Shown: positions 10,960 through 21,409 of the stretch, in pieces
Layout of the letters: every line of letters begins with the position of its first letter
Position numbering within the stretch: position 1 is the stretch's first letter
Source: Lycium barbarum
Taxonomy: Eukaryota > Streptophyta > Magnoliopsida > Solanales > Solanaceae
Length of the DNA: 64,000 bases
Assembly (NCBI RefSeq): GCF_019175385.1
Contig: NC_083345.1
Location: 123,445,657-123,509,656 of the forward strand
Direction of reading: 5' to 3'
Position numbers and translations under genes: made by a program
Notes under the pieces: model-generated
Seen by the model: the letters and a program-made list of their open reading frames with translations, nothing else
Database searches by the model: none
What the model was told of the DNA's origin: nothing

Positions 10960-11465
10960 ATTATATAAGCAGGAGCGGGGCCACCTTAGGCAATGGGTGG
11001 TCAAGTGCACACCCTTCGTCGAAAAATTACACGATCTACATAGGTTAAATGTTAGTGATTGAGTGTAAATTCAAGTTTGCACATCCTTAACATAAGTGAG
11101 AACAAAATTTGCAAACCCTTAGCCAAATTCTTGACTCGATCACTGAGCGAGCAACATATAATCAGGGGGCCATCGTAAAGTCATAATAATGTTCATGTAC
11201 ATATATAGTCAAACGTCTGAATCCCCTTAACATAAGAGAAGTATAGGTTCAAATCTCACGTGTGAGACTAAAAAATTTCATCGGTGCTCATGGATTCAGG
11301 TGCTCATGACATTTTTCATCTCAAACTTTAATTTTGTTATAACATGAAATGAAAATATAGTAGTAGTAGTAGTAATAACATTTACATCACAAAACTGGCT
11401 AGCAAACTACGAACTATGACTTCTATAACATTATTATACTATGGGATATTTGTGGTTGCACAAAC
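10960..11465. other. 3' flank of the PMEI gene
   Basis: AT-rich and non-coding. It holds an (AGT)5 run near 11359, seven units in copy 2, and a GGTTCAAATCTC B-box-like piece near 11248 that may be a SINE remnant. Confidence 0.4.
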
Positions 11466-12125
11466 TTATGAATGATTCTCTGCAAATTGATAAACCAAAG
11501 CAAGTGCATTACTAGTAACTTGAGCAGCCGCAAAAACCCTAGCCCTAACAGAATCCTTAATTTTCCCATCCATAGAAGGATTATTAAACATATCAAGGCA
11601 GGTATTTTCATCAGTAAGTGCAGCACTAATCCAAGTTTGAACATTACTAACATGCCAAGTAAATTCATCTCTTCTTGATGTTAATTTACCACTTTGCCCT
11701 AGCTCGGGGATCGATCGACTAAGCTGATAAACACTGTCATTCATGGTGTTTGAACAATCTTTAGCAGCTTGTAATTCTCTTGGCTTTAGGCCCCTTATTC
11801 TTGTGACCATTGAAATGTATGTTGAAGCAATTTTGGCTTTTGATAAACTCACTGATAATGCTGCATGAGCAAGTTGTTGTTTGTTTAGTTGAATGGTGTT
11901 TGCGTAGGTAGAGAGAGATTGAATGCATATGGTAGGGTATAAACACTTTTTACATGAGATTTTGATGAAGTTTGTGGCATCAGGATTTTGGGTCGTGACA
12001 GTATCTGAGAGTTTCATGAACTTTGCGTTATCTTGATTTTGGGTCGTGACAGATTCAGTAATGGTTGCGAGAATAGAATGGAAGGACAAGAAAATTAGTA
12101 AGAAGTGAAGACTGAGGTTGGCCAT
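11466..12125 (-). CDS. Plant invertase / pectin methylesterase inhibitor (PMEI domain), intact
   Basis: Single-exon frame of 219 residues. An N-terminal signal peptide (about 1-21) is followed by a low-complexity stretch and a PMEI four-helix domain (about 53-215). The four expected disulphide cysteines are at 58, 67, 124 and 176 in family contexts (FIKISC, YPTIC, AAKDC, ENTC); residue 61 is an extra cysteine. The family acts in the cell wall or vacuole, where members bind and block pectin methylesterase or acid invertase; sequence alone does not say which target. Length fits secreted PMEIs. Residues 25-35 and 43-53 are near repeats (VTTQNQDNAKF / VTTQNPDATNF). A TATA box lies about 85 bp upstream. 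The copy-2 gene has lost its signal peptide frame. Confidence 0.92.
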   Translation of the reverse strand: MANLSLHFLLIFLSFHSILATITESVTTQNQDNAKFMKLSDTVTTQNPDATNFIKISCKKCLYPTICIQSLSTYANTIQLNKQQLAHAALSVSLSKAKIASTYISMVTRIRGLKPRELQAAKDCSNTMNDSVYQLSRSIPELGQSGKLTSRRDEFTWHVSNVQTWISAALTDENTCLDMFNNPSMDGKIKDSVRARVFAAAQVTSNALALVYQFAENHS

Positions 12126-12206
12126 AGTTTTTCTCTTTTTTGGAGTTGGAATTTTGAAATGGCTTTACCCAAGTGGAGTGTGCAAGATCCTATTCCTAGG
12201 GGAAGC

Positions 12207-12215
12207 TTTATATAG
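12207..12215 (-). promoter_or_regulatory. Probable TATA box of the PMEI gene
   Basis: CTATATAAA on the minus strand, about 85 bp before the ATG. The copy-2 equivalent, near 57222, is unchanged. Confidence 0.55.
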
Positions 12216-13108
12216 AGTTGAAAAGAGTTGTTAGTAGAATCTTATACTGGTCAATGATCATATTTTATACACAAAATAAATGAAATACTCCTATCATATT
12301 CTTTTGAGGTAGACGAATTAATGGCTTTCACGTGATCCTTTAGGTTTGGCATTAATTTTATTTCTTTTTGCAATTTTCAAGCCTCTTCCAAGGTTGGATT
12401 TTAACTTATATATAATGATAGTGTAATTTTTCATATGATTAGTTTATTTTAGCATGTTATAATAGATAATCTTTCATATTTTTCGAATTATTAGTCAATT
12501 TTTTTTATAAACAATTACCTATAGTGATATTTTAAGTGATGATAAGAAAAATTAATATTGGATCTAACTAAACAGTAATAGCTAGTTTATGTGGTAGGGA
12601 TTATCCTGAAACCACATAAAGAGATCAAATTATACCTCGCACACCGATATGGGACTCAATAGCCCCTTTATATTCTGGACTAAACATTTGAAGTGTGAAC
12701 AATATAATATAAAGATCTAACATTGGTTAATTGGGCTAACAATTGAGATGAATCTGCCTCTCATATCATGAAATAAAAGTGGATCATGAATCCTAACTTA
12801 ACTCTAAGAGCTAACTCATGTGGGCAGAATTGCCTAGGACTGTATGAAGAAATCAAATTACACCTTAGACAATAGGACTCAACACTCAACATACAATGAT
12901 GGTATAAAAATTTCTTTACGTTCTCAGTGCGTACAGTTAAACAATTTCTCCATTATTTCAGTTAAATCTGACAACAACATATGTAGTATAATATTATAGA
13001 TAGACCCTCACCTCAAAGAAACCATTTCAAAGTAATATAAAAAAAAAATGGTGCGATGAAAAAAAAAAACTGACAACTAATAAGGATCCAGTGAAATCTG
13101 ACATTTTT
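12216..13108. other. Upstream region with decayed repeat pair
   Basis: No gene seen. About 12580-12680 and 12810-12900 share phrases such as GAAATCAAATTACACC and GACTCAACA-like ends, suggesting a worn direct-repeat (TRIM-like) element. It is almost identical in copy 2. Confidence 0.35.
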
Positions 13109-13330
13109 CTATTGAGTTGCAGCTTGCAACTTGAGATGCAAACGGATTGGAAGCTTCATGATAATCTTCGCTTTGTCATTAATCTTATCATGAGCTGTTA
13201 GATAGACATGTAAAATCTTTAAGGTCACGTAATAGATATCCAAATTCTGTGTATAATAACGTGCTTTGTCTACTTGATTGCAGAAAGAAATGTAAAGAAT
13301 GACATTATTAACGTATAGAAAATTAATCAA
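13109..13330 (-). other. Conserved 73-codon open frame, status unclear
   Basis: The frame is open in both duplicates (here and 58122-58343), with one amino-acid difference. It ends KLQAATQ and has a mixed, non-repetitive composition. On the minus strand it follows a CTGCAATCAAG stretch that could be an exon junction, so it might be the last exon of a lost gene. I recognise no family. Conservation between young duplicates is weak evidence for coding. Confidence 0.2.
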
Positions 13331-14949
13331 CTTTTCTCTAAACTCGAGTTTATACTGGATTTGTTTTGAACTCTGAAATTAACTATGTGTAATTTATAAT
13401 CATTTGTAGTTTGTAGCCCCCTTCCTTTTTTTTTTTTTTACTCACTCGGAGACTAATTACTTAATAAAGCCTGATGCGACTTTAATCTAGTGGTACAAGC
13501 GTAATGTATGATGTGTGAGTTAGGCGGGCATGTTATAGTCGAATTTGACGCAAACAAAATATTTATATTTAAGTAGAAAATGGTAAAGAAGACATGATCA
13601 TTGTAAATTGAATTTGCTTCCCGATTCTTGAAGATTTTTTAATTTTAGTTTTATAAAAAAATAGCGCAGCTTGTCCAGTGCGAAATGCTAGTCAACTCTG
13701 AAGTAAGCTAAGTAAACGATTAAACTAATCTGAGACAGACAAGGTTATTAATTGCAAAACAATTATTAGCAAAAAATATTAATTGCTAAATTTTAAACAC
13801 GAGATTGTCAAAGTCTTGAAGGGAATCTTTGACCAAATCTGATAGATAGAAATCAGGGTTTTTGGAAATACTCTATTCATCTCAAAATATTTATCGTCCT
13901 TATTAAAAATATTTATCTTTTTATTTAATCAAGACAAAATAAAATATTTGTTTCACATTTATATTTATCTTAATTAGCAACATTTAAGATATTCTTATCA
14001 TTGATACAATAGATATGTATTGAGGAAAGATTATATCAAATGTATTAAAAGGATAAAATCGTCGAAATGCCACCCTTATAAGCGCTTTTTTAAAAAAGTC
14101 TAAATGAAATACGTGTTGGATTATTCTCGATTGTTCTTAAATTGAATACAAGACCACAAAAACTATATATTTTTAATTAAGGTCTGTGCCTCGTTTATTG
14201 AAAATGTACTCAAAAATAAAAACAATGGGCATCCACATGTAAGGCCTACTAATTAGTAAGCAATTATGGTTTTTCCTTGGTTAGCGTTCGGAAATTTGAA
14301 TTCGAACTGAACTTTTTTACATTCAAAATTAAACACTTTCTAATAAAAATGATTTCATATTTAAGATTTAAATTCGAGAATTTTAGTTAAAAAGTGACAT
14401 ATGACTTATTATTTTACAAAGAATATGAGTAGCTCAATTGATTCGTTAGTTACACTCTCACTTTATCCGTGAGAATTCGATTCCTTAGCTTTTAATCCTC
14501 TTCCTATTTTTTCTTTTCCTGCCCCATTCCAAATTTTTTTTTATCATTTTACCACAAATACCCTTATTTTAGTAGTTATAGGCAGGCAACATTATAGAAG
14601 AAGGAATCCTTTAATTATTTTTTTGTAACGCGGATGGGGTATCCTGTCAGAGAGCTGGCAACCAACTGTGACACAAATCTTAAGAAGCAATTAAATACTA
14701 ATAATTGTGAGTATTATATTTGTCTCTTTTTATTGAAATTTAGGTCTAATTCAACCTTAAAGACTAGCTCATGAGAGGAGAATTATCGAAATACATGTAT
14801 GGAGATCACCACTCATCTCATTAATCACCAATATGAGACTTTTTTACTTTTCAACACAACGGCTTGAGAAGAGCAGGATTTGATGCCTTAATCGTTTTGT
14901 AAATATTTCAAGAATTTATGGGATATTCGAGATGTTATGATATACTAAG
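13331..14949. other. Intergenic, repeat debris
   Basis: No gene seen. 13872 onward looks like the left half of a Stowaway MITE (CTCTATTCATCTCAAAATA). 14424-14520 has GAGTAGCTCAATTGATTCG then GAGAATTCGATTCC, an A/B-box-like pair of a SINE remnant. Both are shared with copy 2. Confidence 0.4.
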
Positions 14950-15126
14950 CAGTGGCGGACCTATGTATAACTTTTGGGTGCTCCAGCACCCATTAAACTC
15001 AGTCACGGAGTGTATAACTATATAGAAAATATAAATGAAACAGATATAAATAGTTAATAGAGCACCCGCGAATTCAAAATTTCCGAATCCTGCACCCCCG
15101 AACTTAAAATCCTGGATCCGCCACTT
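14950..15126. mobile_element. hAT-type MITE, copy 1
   Basis: 177 bp, ends CAGTGGCGGA and TCCGCCACT(T), between 8-bp repeats ATACTAAG (14942-14949 and 15127-15134). The last base is T here but G in copy 2, where the inverted repeat is perfect. Confidence 0.85.
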
Positions 15127-15251
15127 ATACTAAGATGTAAGTAATGTAACACAAGATCCAGCATTGGGAATTGACCTTAATTGCCTGGATGATAATTTCA
15201 AAAAAGGACAACTGATCCACCGACCGGTCTCTTAATTTTTCTTCCCTCATT

Positions 15252-15410
15252 ATAGAGTTCATGCTAATTAATCTCCATTAGGCCTTTAATTTTCCACTTC
15301 AATTAGCGTCTACTAAAGTTAGTACAAAGTTCATACTAATTAATCTCTATTAGGCCTTTTCCACTTCAAGAATTAGCATCCACTAAAATGAGTATAAAGT
15401 ATAAACCATA
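15252..15410. repeat. Two-unit tandem repeat
   Basis: GTTCATGCTAATTAATCTCC... to CCACTTCAATTAGCGTC... is followed by a second, slightly changed unit of about 80 bp starting GTTCATACTAATTAATC. Shared with copy 2 (about 60310-60465). Confidence 0.7.
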
Positions 15411-16059
15411 TTTAGTCCTAGTTGATGCCATGACAATAGGTGTTTATTTAAGTACTTAATTAACGAAGCTGATCGGGGACGAGTGTAAAGCATAGAACGA
15501 ATTTAGAATTTTGAGTTAACGAGTTCCGAATAAATATAATGTTCTTGTATGTTTTAATTTTTTTCACATATTTATAGTAATGAGTTTTATTGAACTTGTA
15601 AAAACCCTTCAAGATCTACTTCTATTGCTAGTAATTAGTATGAGACACAGGGTATGGATACATTCATTCTTTAGTTCGATCTGTATAAGTATAGTTGGAC
15701 ATTTTCTTATACATACATCTTAGATTTTAACAATTATCACAAATAAATAGTGAATGCAATCTGTGAGATGCAAGTTGGGCCTTTTTGGTCCAAACATCAT
15801 GATTTTTTTCGAGCTGTAAATCCTTCACTTGATGACACCAAAAAAAGTCAAATGCAATTTAAACTAAACCCCACTGTCTGAAGTTGACCCTAGATCTAAA
15901 GATAAGAAGAAAAAGAAGAAGCAGCAGCAAGAATAGCAATAATATGATGAGTCTGAAGTTTATCAAAACTAACTAAATGTTAAATAGTATATAAAATTAG
16001 GTATAAAATTTAAATAAGGATGCTTAAAGGGGTTACCTGGTGTCACTTCTACCATTATA
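15411..16059. other. Intergenic
   Basis: No gene seen. It includes a short GAAGAAAAAGAAGAAGCAGC purine run (about 15905). Nearly identical in copy 2. Confidence 0.4.
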
Positions 16060-17290
16060 TCTTGGTAAAATTACTCAAATGACTACCTTATGGTAGTTTC
16101 CTATCATTTATAACTATCCCTTTAAATAATACTATTTGTAGCTATGTTTTTCCAAATTAAGATATTTTTCGGATGTATTTGATGCGTGTAAATTCATAAA
16201 AACACAATAAAAAAAAAACATATCCCTTGATTTTAGGCCATAACGGTGGGATCATTTAATTAATTATTAATTGGTATTTTTTACCATACTCTTCCACAAA
16301 ATCAGATTTTAGATTTCTTTTTCATAACCGTTTTCTATTCCTTCATCCAATCTTCGACATTCAAACGTAAAAAATCAAAAATTTGAAATTTGAAAACATT
16401 CAACAGCCAATGTATTTGAAGTTTTCAATATTGACGCTTTTTATTTACCCATGTATTTGATAGCATAACTAATGTATTTGAAGTTTCCAATCAAACTCCA
16501 TGTATTTTATATTAAATATCATGTATTTATGTGAGTAACAATTTGCATCACTCATGTATTTAGTGGTAATGTATTTGATATTTTCAATATTGATTTCGTT
16601 TTTTATTTACCCATGTATTTGAAGTTTCCAATCAAACTACATGTATTCTATATTAAATCTCATGTATTTGTGTGAGTAACAATTTGCATCACCCATGTAT
16701 TTGAGGGGATTAATTTGAACAAAATATATAAATATATAGAAGAAAACTTACCATGTATTTATGTCGCGTGTATTTGAAACTAGATGAATTGATGGAATTA
16801 ATTTGAACAAAATACACAAATATATAGAAAAACTTACAAAAATACACCACCAACCACAACAATTGGTAGCTATATCATAGAACATACACAAATACATATA
16901 TTTTTTGTCTTCTCAAAACCCTAAAAAACTTGTTGATTGGTGAGAATGGAAATGAAGTTTTTGCAGAAAGGGAAGAGAGGAAGAAGACGACTATATCACT
17001 AGGCATTCAAAGATTCTTTCCTTTTTAAAAGATAAGAATTTATGAAAAAATAGAGAGAATGGTAATGTATATTAAGTAATTAATATGCTACCATTAAAAG
17101 GGATATGGGATTGGGATGCTAATTTTTAGATGTATTTGTGAAATGCTAATTAAAAGTTATTGTGTAGTTATAATAGTTAAATTAGAAAGGTATTTAGTTA
17201 TTATTAGTAATTAAAATAAAAAATAATTATTATCACTAATTATGTATTAAAAATAACTATAACGTGTAAAAATACCTTATATCTTCCTGG
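16060..17290. mobile_element. AT-rich non-autonomous element with ATGTATTTG repeats
   Basis: Over a dozen CATGTATTTGA-like motifs recur between 16165 and 16790, many followed by AGTTTYCAATCAAACT or AACAATTTGCATCACYCATG. Both borders have GGTA-type A/T tracts facing inward, but no exact target duplication was found. It predates the duplication (copy 2 about 61120-62330). Confidence 0.45.
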
Positions 17291-17314
17291 AAAGGTCCAA
17301 CTTCAGGCTTCAGC

Positions 17315-17415
17315 TTCTGATCCAAAATAAAGACTCCAAGATATTTTGGTCACATTTCTTATGTGAGGCCCAATAGTGAACTATACTGTCTAGTTTTTGT
17401 TGTAATGATTATAGC
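17315..17415 (+). repeat. Direct repeat, left unit (right unit 19625-19725)
   Basis: CCAAAATAAAGACTCCAAGA through AACTATACTGTCTAG to TGTTGTAATGATTATAG recurs at 19625-19725 in the same orientation with few changes. The two units bracket 2.2 kb of repeat-rich DNA. Confidence 0.8.
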
Positions 17416-17484
17416 AAATAATTACATAATCGTAGCAAGGTTATTTAATTTTTATTTCATAGCAACTAAATATTAAACTTCCAA

Positions 17485-18073
17485 AGGAAATCCCTATAAT
17501 TCAGTTGAACGTGAATCAATCCCAAACTAACTTCGTGAATCAATCCCAAACTAACTCTTCCTATTTTTTTGGGGCAAAATATTTATCTTCCATATACAAT
17601 TGATACGATCATTCGAAAAAGTAGTTTTGTTCCTTCTTTTTAAACATTTGTTCCTATTTTCTTAATACATGTAAAATTTCTATCATAACTATACATGGTA
17701 TTTTCGAATTATCTATTTATATCATAAATATACTTGGTATTTTGGCAAAAATATATTTATATCATATACATGGTATCTTCAAAAATATGAATTTATACCA
17801 TAAATATACATGGTATTTTAGTGTATATATATATTTGCAAAAATATATTTATACCATAAATAAATATGGTGTTTTTTTTCAACTGGAAAATGAAGGAATG
17901 GAGGGATGAGTAATAGGAGATGGAGGATATATATGTTGGAGAAGATGATAAGTGGTAGATGTTTATCTTAAATAAGAGAATAAATGATATGTTTGTCTTT
18001 TAAATGATGGATAAATGAAAATAAAGTCTAAAAGATATGATGGAATCCCTGATTTTAGGGATATTCCCATTTT
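17485..18073. mobile_element. MITE-like element with internal 50-bp array
   Basis: The left end GGAAATCCCTATAATTCAG and right end (CTGATTTTAGGGATATTCCC) are inverted relatives. Between them, 17680-17880 holds about four units of a TATACCATAAATATACATGG-type repeat. A related, more decayed copy appears to lie at about 18900-19540. Copy-2 equivalent about 62540-63123. Confidence 0.55.
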
Positions 18074-18201
18074 TTATATACTTCTTTTAATGTGTTATAT
18101 ATGTAATAAACAATGTTGTTTTTGTAGAATATGAAAAATTCTGCTATTTATGTTCTTATTTATGGTATCATGACTTCTCACGTAATTTTTTCATGATTAT
18201 A

Positions 18202-18626
18202 GGGCCATTTGCACGATTGTCCTTCAAAGGCACTGGTATTTAATTTTTGTCCCTCAAATTGTTGGTGTTTAATTTTTTTCCCTTCACCTAATATCCCAAG
18301 GTTCTGGATTTGAAACCCGACTCAGGAAAAAAAATCACGAGACAGAGGTTTGTAGCAAATTAAGCCTATTCGGGCAAAAGTTAAGCCTTAAGGCAGGCAG
18401 AGGTTTGCCTTAAGGCAAACTTTTACCCAAAATTAGCCAGTAAGGCAGACTTTAAGTTTGAATCCAAAATTCTGCCTCGCGAATTATTTCTAATTTTTTA
18501 CTGAATGGGGCTTCGAACCCGAAACCCGTGAATTTTTAGGTTAAGAGCAAAAGTAAAGACCAACAATTTGGGGGACAAAAATTAAAGACCAGTGCCTTTG
18601 AAAGACATTCGGCGCAAAAAAAAGGG
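18202..18626. mobile_element. Long-inverted-repeat MITE (GGGCCATTTGCAC family)
   Basis: The left arm GGGCCATTTGCACGATTGTC plus the CAAAGGCACTGGT stretch is mirrored at the right arm (ACCAGTGCCTTTGAAAGAC), making arms of about 90 bp. The centre holds TTCGAACCC-like and TTAAGGCA motifs. Same family as 51763-53018; copy-2 equivalent 63255-63680. Confidence 0.65.
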
Positions 18627-19885
18627 AGAGAAACATAAATAGACAAAAAATATAATAATATTTACATACTCTTAACGGGTAAATAAAATTAACATTCCAT
18701 GATGGGTTAAGAATTTTGTAGTAAAATAAATTGCTTTGTATAAGGTAATTGCTCCCTATTTTTTAGTAGGACTCTATATCCTCTGTAACTGTTCTTTTTA
18801 CGACATTTTCCATCTCTCACACTTTCTCTATAGGTTCCAAACATTTCCTCCCTACAAAATATTTTCATTATGTAATCTTTGGCATAACATTAGCATCAGG
18901 ACAAAATAAAAGATCACTTATACTATTACTTTAATAGACAAAGTATGTCCCAAGAAAATATTATACCGAGCATATTATATTATACCTCAATACTATTAAA
19001 ATATATTTAAATTATACTATATATATTAACACATTAGTATACATATAATACCTCTGAAAATGAATTATACCAGGTACAATGTGTATTTAAGCATGTATTT
19101 AAAGATACATGTTATATAAATTGAATAATAATGGTATAATGTAAATTTTGCATTTAAAATAAAACATAAATTAAAATACATCCATTAGCAGTAAACCAAC
19201 ACAAGAAAATAATAAGGTCTAATTGAGATCCAAATTATTTATCATCACCTCACAGGTACATTTTCTTTAGAAATTTTGGGTGTTCATTCATCATCACGTC
19301 ACAATTATACATTTTCTTTAGAAATTTTGGGTGTGAGAATTGAAATATATGCCTCCTCTTTCTATACTTCCTTGGAACTAGAAAATAATGGGGTTTATTG
19401 GTTAAAGAAGAGAGAGAAGTGAGGAAAATAGGGATGTGTTAGTTAAAGAAAAGAGAAAAATAAGGAAAGGTGGTGAATCCCTGATTTAGGGGATATCTTT
19501 TTCTTATGAGTATTTTTTTGAATATGTCAAAAATGTAATAAAACTTGTTCTTTTTTAACATATGCTAATTAGGTGCTTAATTTTAAAATCGTGACCGGCG
19601 ATATAATTTTCTCAAAAAAAAATAATGGCCAAAATAAAGACACCAAGATATTCTGGTCACATTTTTTATGTGAGGCCCATAGTGAACTATACTGTCTAGC
19701 TAGTTTTGTTGTTGTAATGATTATAGGCTTAGTTTGGACTTTTCTAACTTAAAAAAAAAAGTTTGCACTGAATTCACCGTATTTTTTAATGATCGATTCA
19801 AGTACAATATTTGTTACAGTTTTAATAAAAATATGCTCTCAAGTCGAAAACATTGGATTCAGGTGAACCCAATATCCTAACACTT
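18627..19885. other. Intergenic, decayed repeats
   Basis: No gene seen. TACATTTTCTTTAGAAATTT is repeated at about 19256 and 19310 (unit of about 60 bp). 19625-19725 is the right unit of the direct repeat described at 17315. The duplicated block ends somewhere after 18947. Confidence 0.45.
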
Positions 19886-19939
19886 GGAAGCTATCTCTCT
19901 AAAGGCGTACGATTAAGCTAGGGTTAGCTAACGTTCGCC

Positions 19940-21409
19940 ATGGCGAGAGGTCGGCGGAGCAAAGTTCTCACTCCACCACCGGAATCACCCCAAGAGATAA
20001 CTCCGCTAATACAACACCAAGAGACACCTCGAATGGTTACCCCAGAGTCAGGGATCGCTCAGCCTCTTGCGCCAACAAATCTGTTACACTGGATGCCAGG
20101 AAGGGGAAGCGCACCGACGGTGCTTCAAACACACATATATGAATCAATGGAAGATCCTACGCCACGAGAAGCGGCGGCTGCAGCGGGCCGAGAAAACTCC
20201 AATATGCGGCGGGGTCCGGCAACAGTTCGCGAGTGGTAACACCAGAAGCCATAGAGAAGGAAATGGGAACACACAGGCCTAAAACCAGTGCGGTTGACCC
20301 ACCTCCGGAGAATATTCCAACTCTGGCTGAAATAGTACGGGGCAACAGAGCAAAGAAATACGGTATGCAACTCAAATATTTTGCTCCTGAGATTCGTGAA
20401 GGGAAAAAGGTTGTTAAGCTGAATCCAAATGAACTAAAGGAGCAATGTAAAAAGTGGGACACATCGTTGATTGGGTATGTTATAGGAGGGAATCCAACAT
20501 TCAAAGAGATGCTCCAATTTGTTTATGGAGTATGGAATGCTGTCAGTGCCCCTAAGGTACTCATTCACGATGATGGATATTTTGTGTTTCGCTTTGACAA
20601 TGAAGAGGACAAAGAATTGATAATGCAGAATGGACCATACACGTACAACAATCGACCCTTGGTGCTGAAGAAATGGACACCAAACTTCAAAATAGGCAAG
20701 GAAGCTATGCGTGTGATTCCGCTTTGGGTCACATTCCCAGGGTTGCCTGTACAATGTTGGGCTGAGGAAAATTTAGGCAGAATTGCCAGTTGTATTGGAA
20801 TCCCTCTATGTACAGATAAATTGACTGCTCAATATGAAAGGATCTCTTATGCTCGTGTCTTGATAGAAATGGACATCACGCAAACACTGCCTGATGTTGT
20901 AGACATTGAGACCCCAGAGGAAGGTATATGGGAGCAACAAATTGATTATGAATGGAAGCCTAGATTCTACAAAAACTGCAACCACTTTGGTCATCTTTAC
21001 TAATGAGTGTCAAGCTCATAAGGAATCCGAACAGCAACAAAAGAAAGTGAGGATAGGTAGAATAAGAAAAGGATGGCAAGAAAGGAAAAAGGAGGAGGAT
21101 ACCAGGGGCATCACGAATAAAAATGCAGGAACGGCGGCTGCAAACCACACTAATATGACACAAAACCTGGGTAAGCAAAGCACATTACTAACTGAGACTA
21201 CTGGAACTGGGGAAAATAGGGGACCAATAAACATGAATAAGAATGGAAAACAACAGCAGGTTTATAAGGAACCTGACCAACTGGATACTGCCTTACTAAT
21301 ACAGAAGAATCCGTTTGCAGTGCTAAAGGTAAATGAAGGTGGTCAACATAATAAGTCTACTCAATTGGTGGACAAAGGTAAAAACTCCTCCCAAAATCAC
21401 CCAACATGA
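19940..21409 (+). pseudogene. LINE ORF1 (DUF4283 RNA-binding, zinc knuckle), frameshifted
   Basis: Three joined frames: 19940 to about 20235 (starts MARGRRSK), about 20233-21003, then to 21409. The middle part holds the DUF4283-type domain of plant L1 ORF1 (GYVIGGNPTF, then GYFVFRFDNEEDKE and PLWVTFPGLP), followed by the start of a zinc knuckle (CNHFGH) where the frame breaks; the matching third cysteine sits in the next frame. The tail is basic and Q/K/N-rich. At least two frameshifts mean no intact product. The TGA overlaps the ORF2 start in an ATGA arrangement. Confidence 0.85.

Larger units (their letters stand above)
4436..18947 (+). repeat. Copy 1 of a large direct segmental duplication
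   Basis: From TGATAATTTGATAAGC at 4436 onward this block matches 30579-32309 and then 51415-64000 in the same order and orientation, with identity by eye well above 90 percent. It carries intact knottin and invertase/PME-inhibitor genes. The partner sequence ends at the window edge (equivalent to about 18947), so the true right border is unknown. Differences include the Harbinger-type element at 4737-6175, present only here, and 90 bp (7540-7629) present here but lost from copy 2. Confidence 0.93.

Noticed and set aside
16165..16790. Regularly recurring ATGTATTTG motifs as a CRISPR-like array
   Set aside because: Units are short, unevenly spaced and AT-rich, and this is eukaryotic DNA; better seen as repeats of a non-autonomous element.
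20125..21234. Minus-strand frames opposite LINE ORF1
   Set aside because: Antisense shadows of the ORF1 coding sequence.
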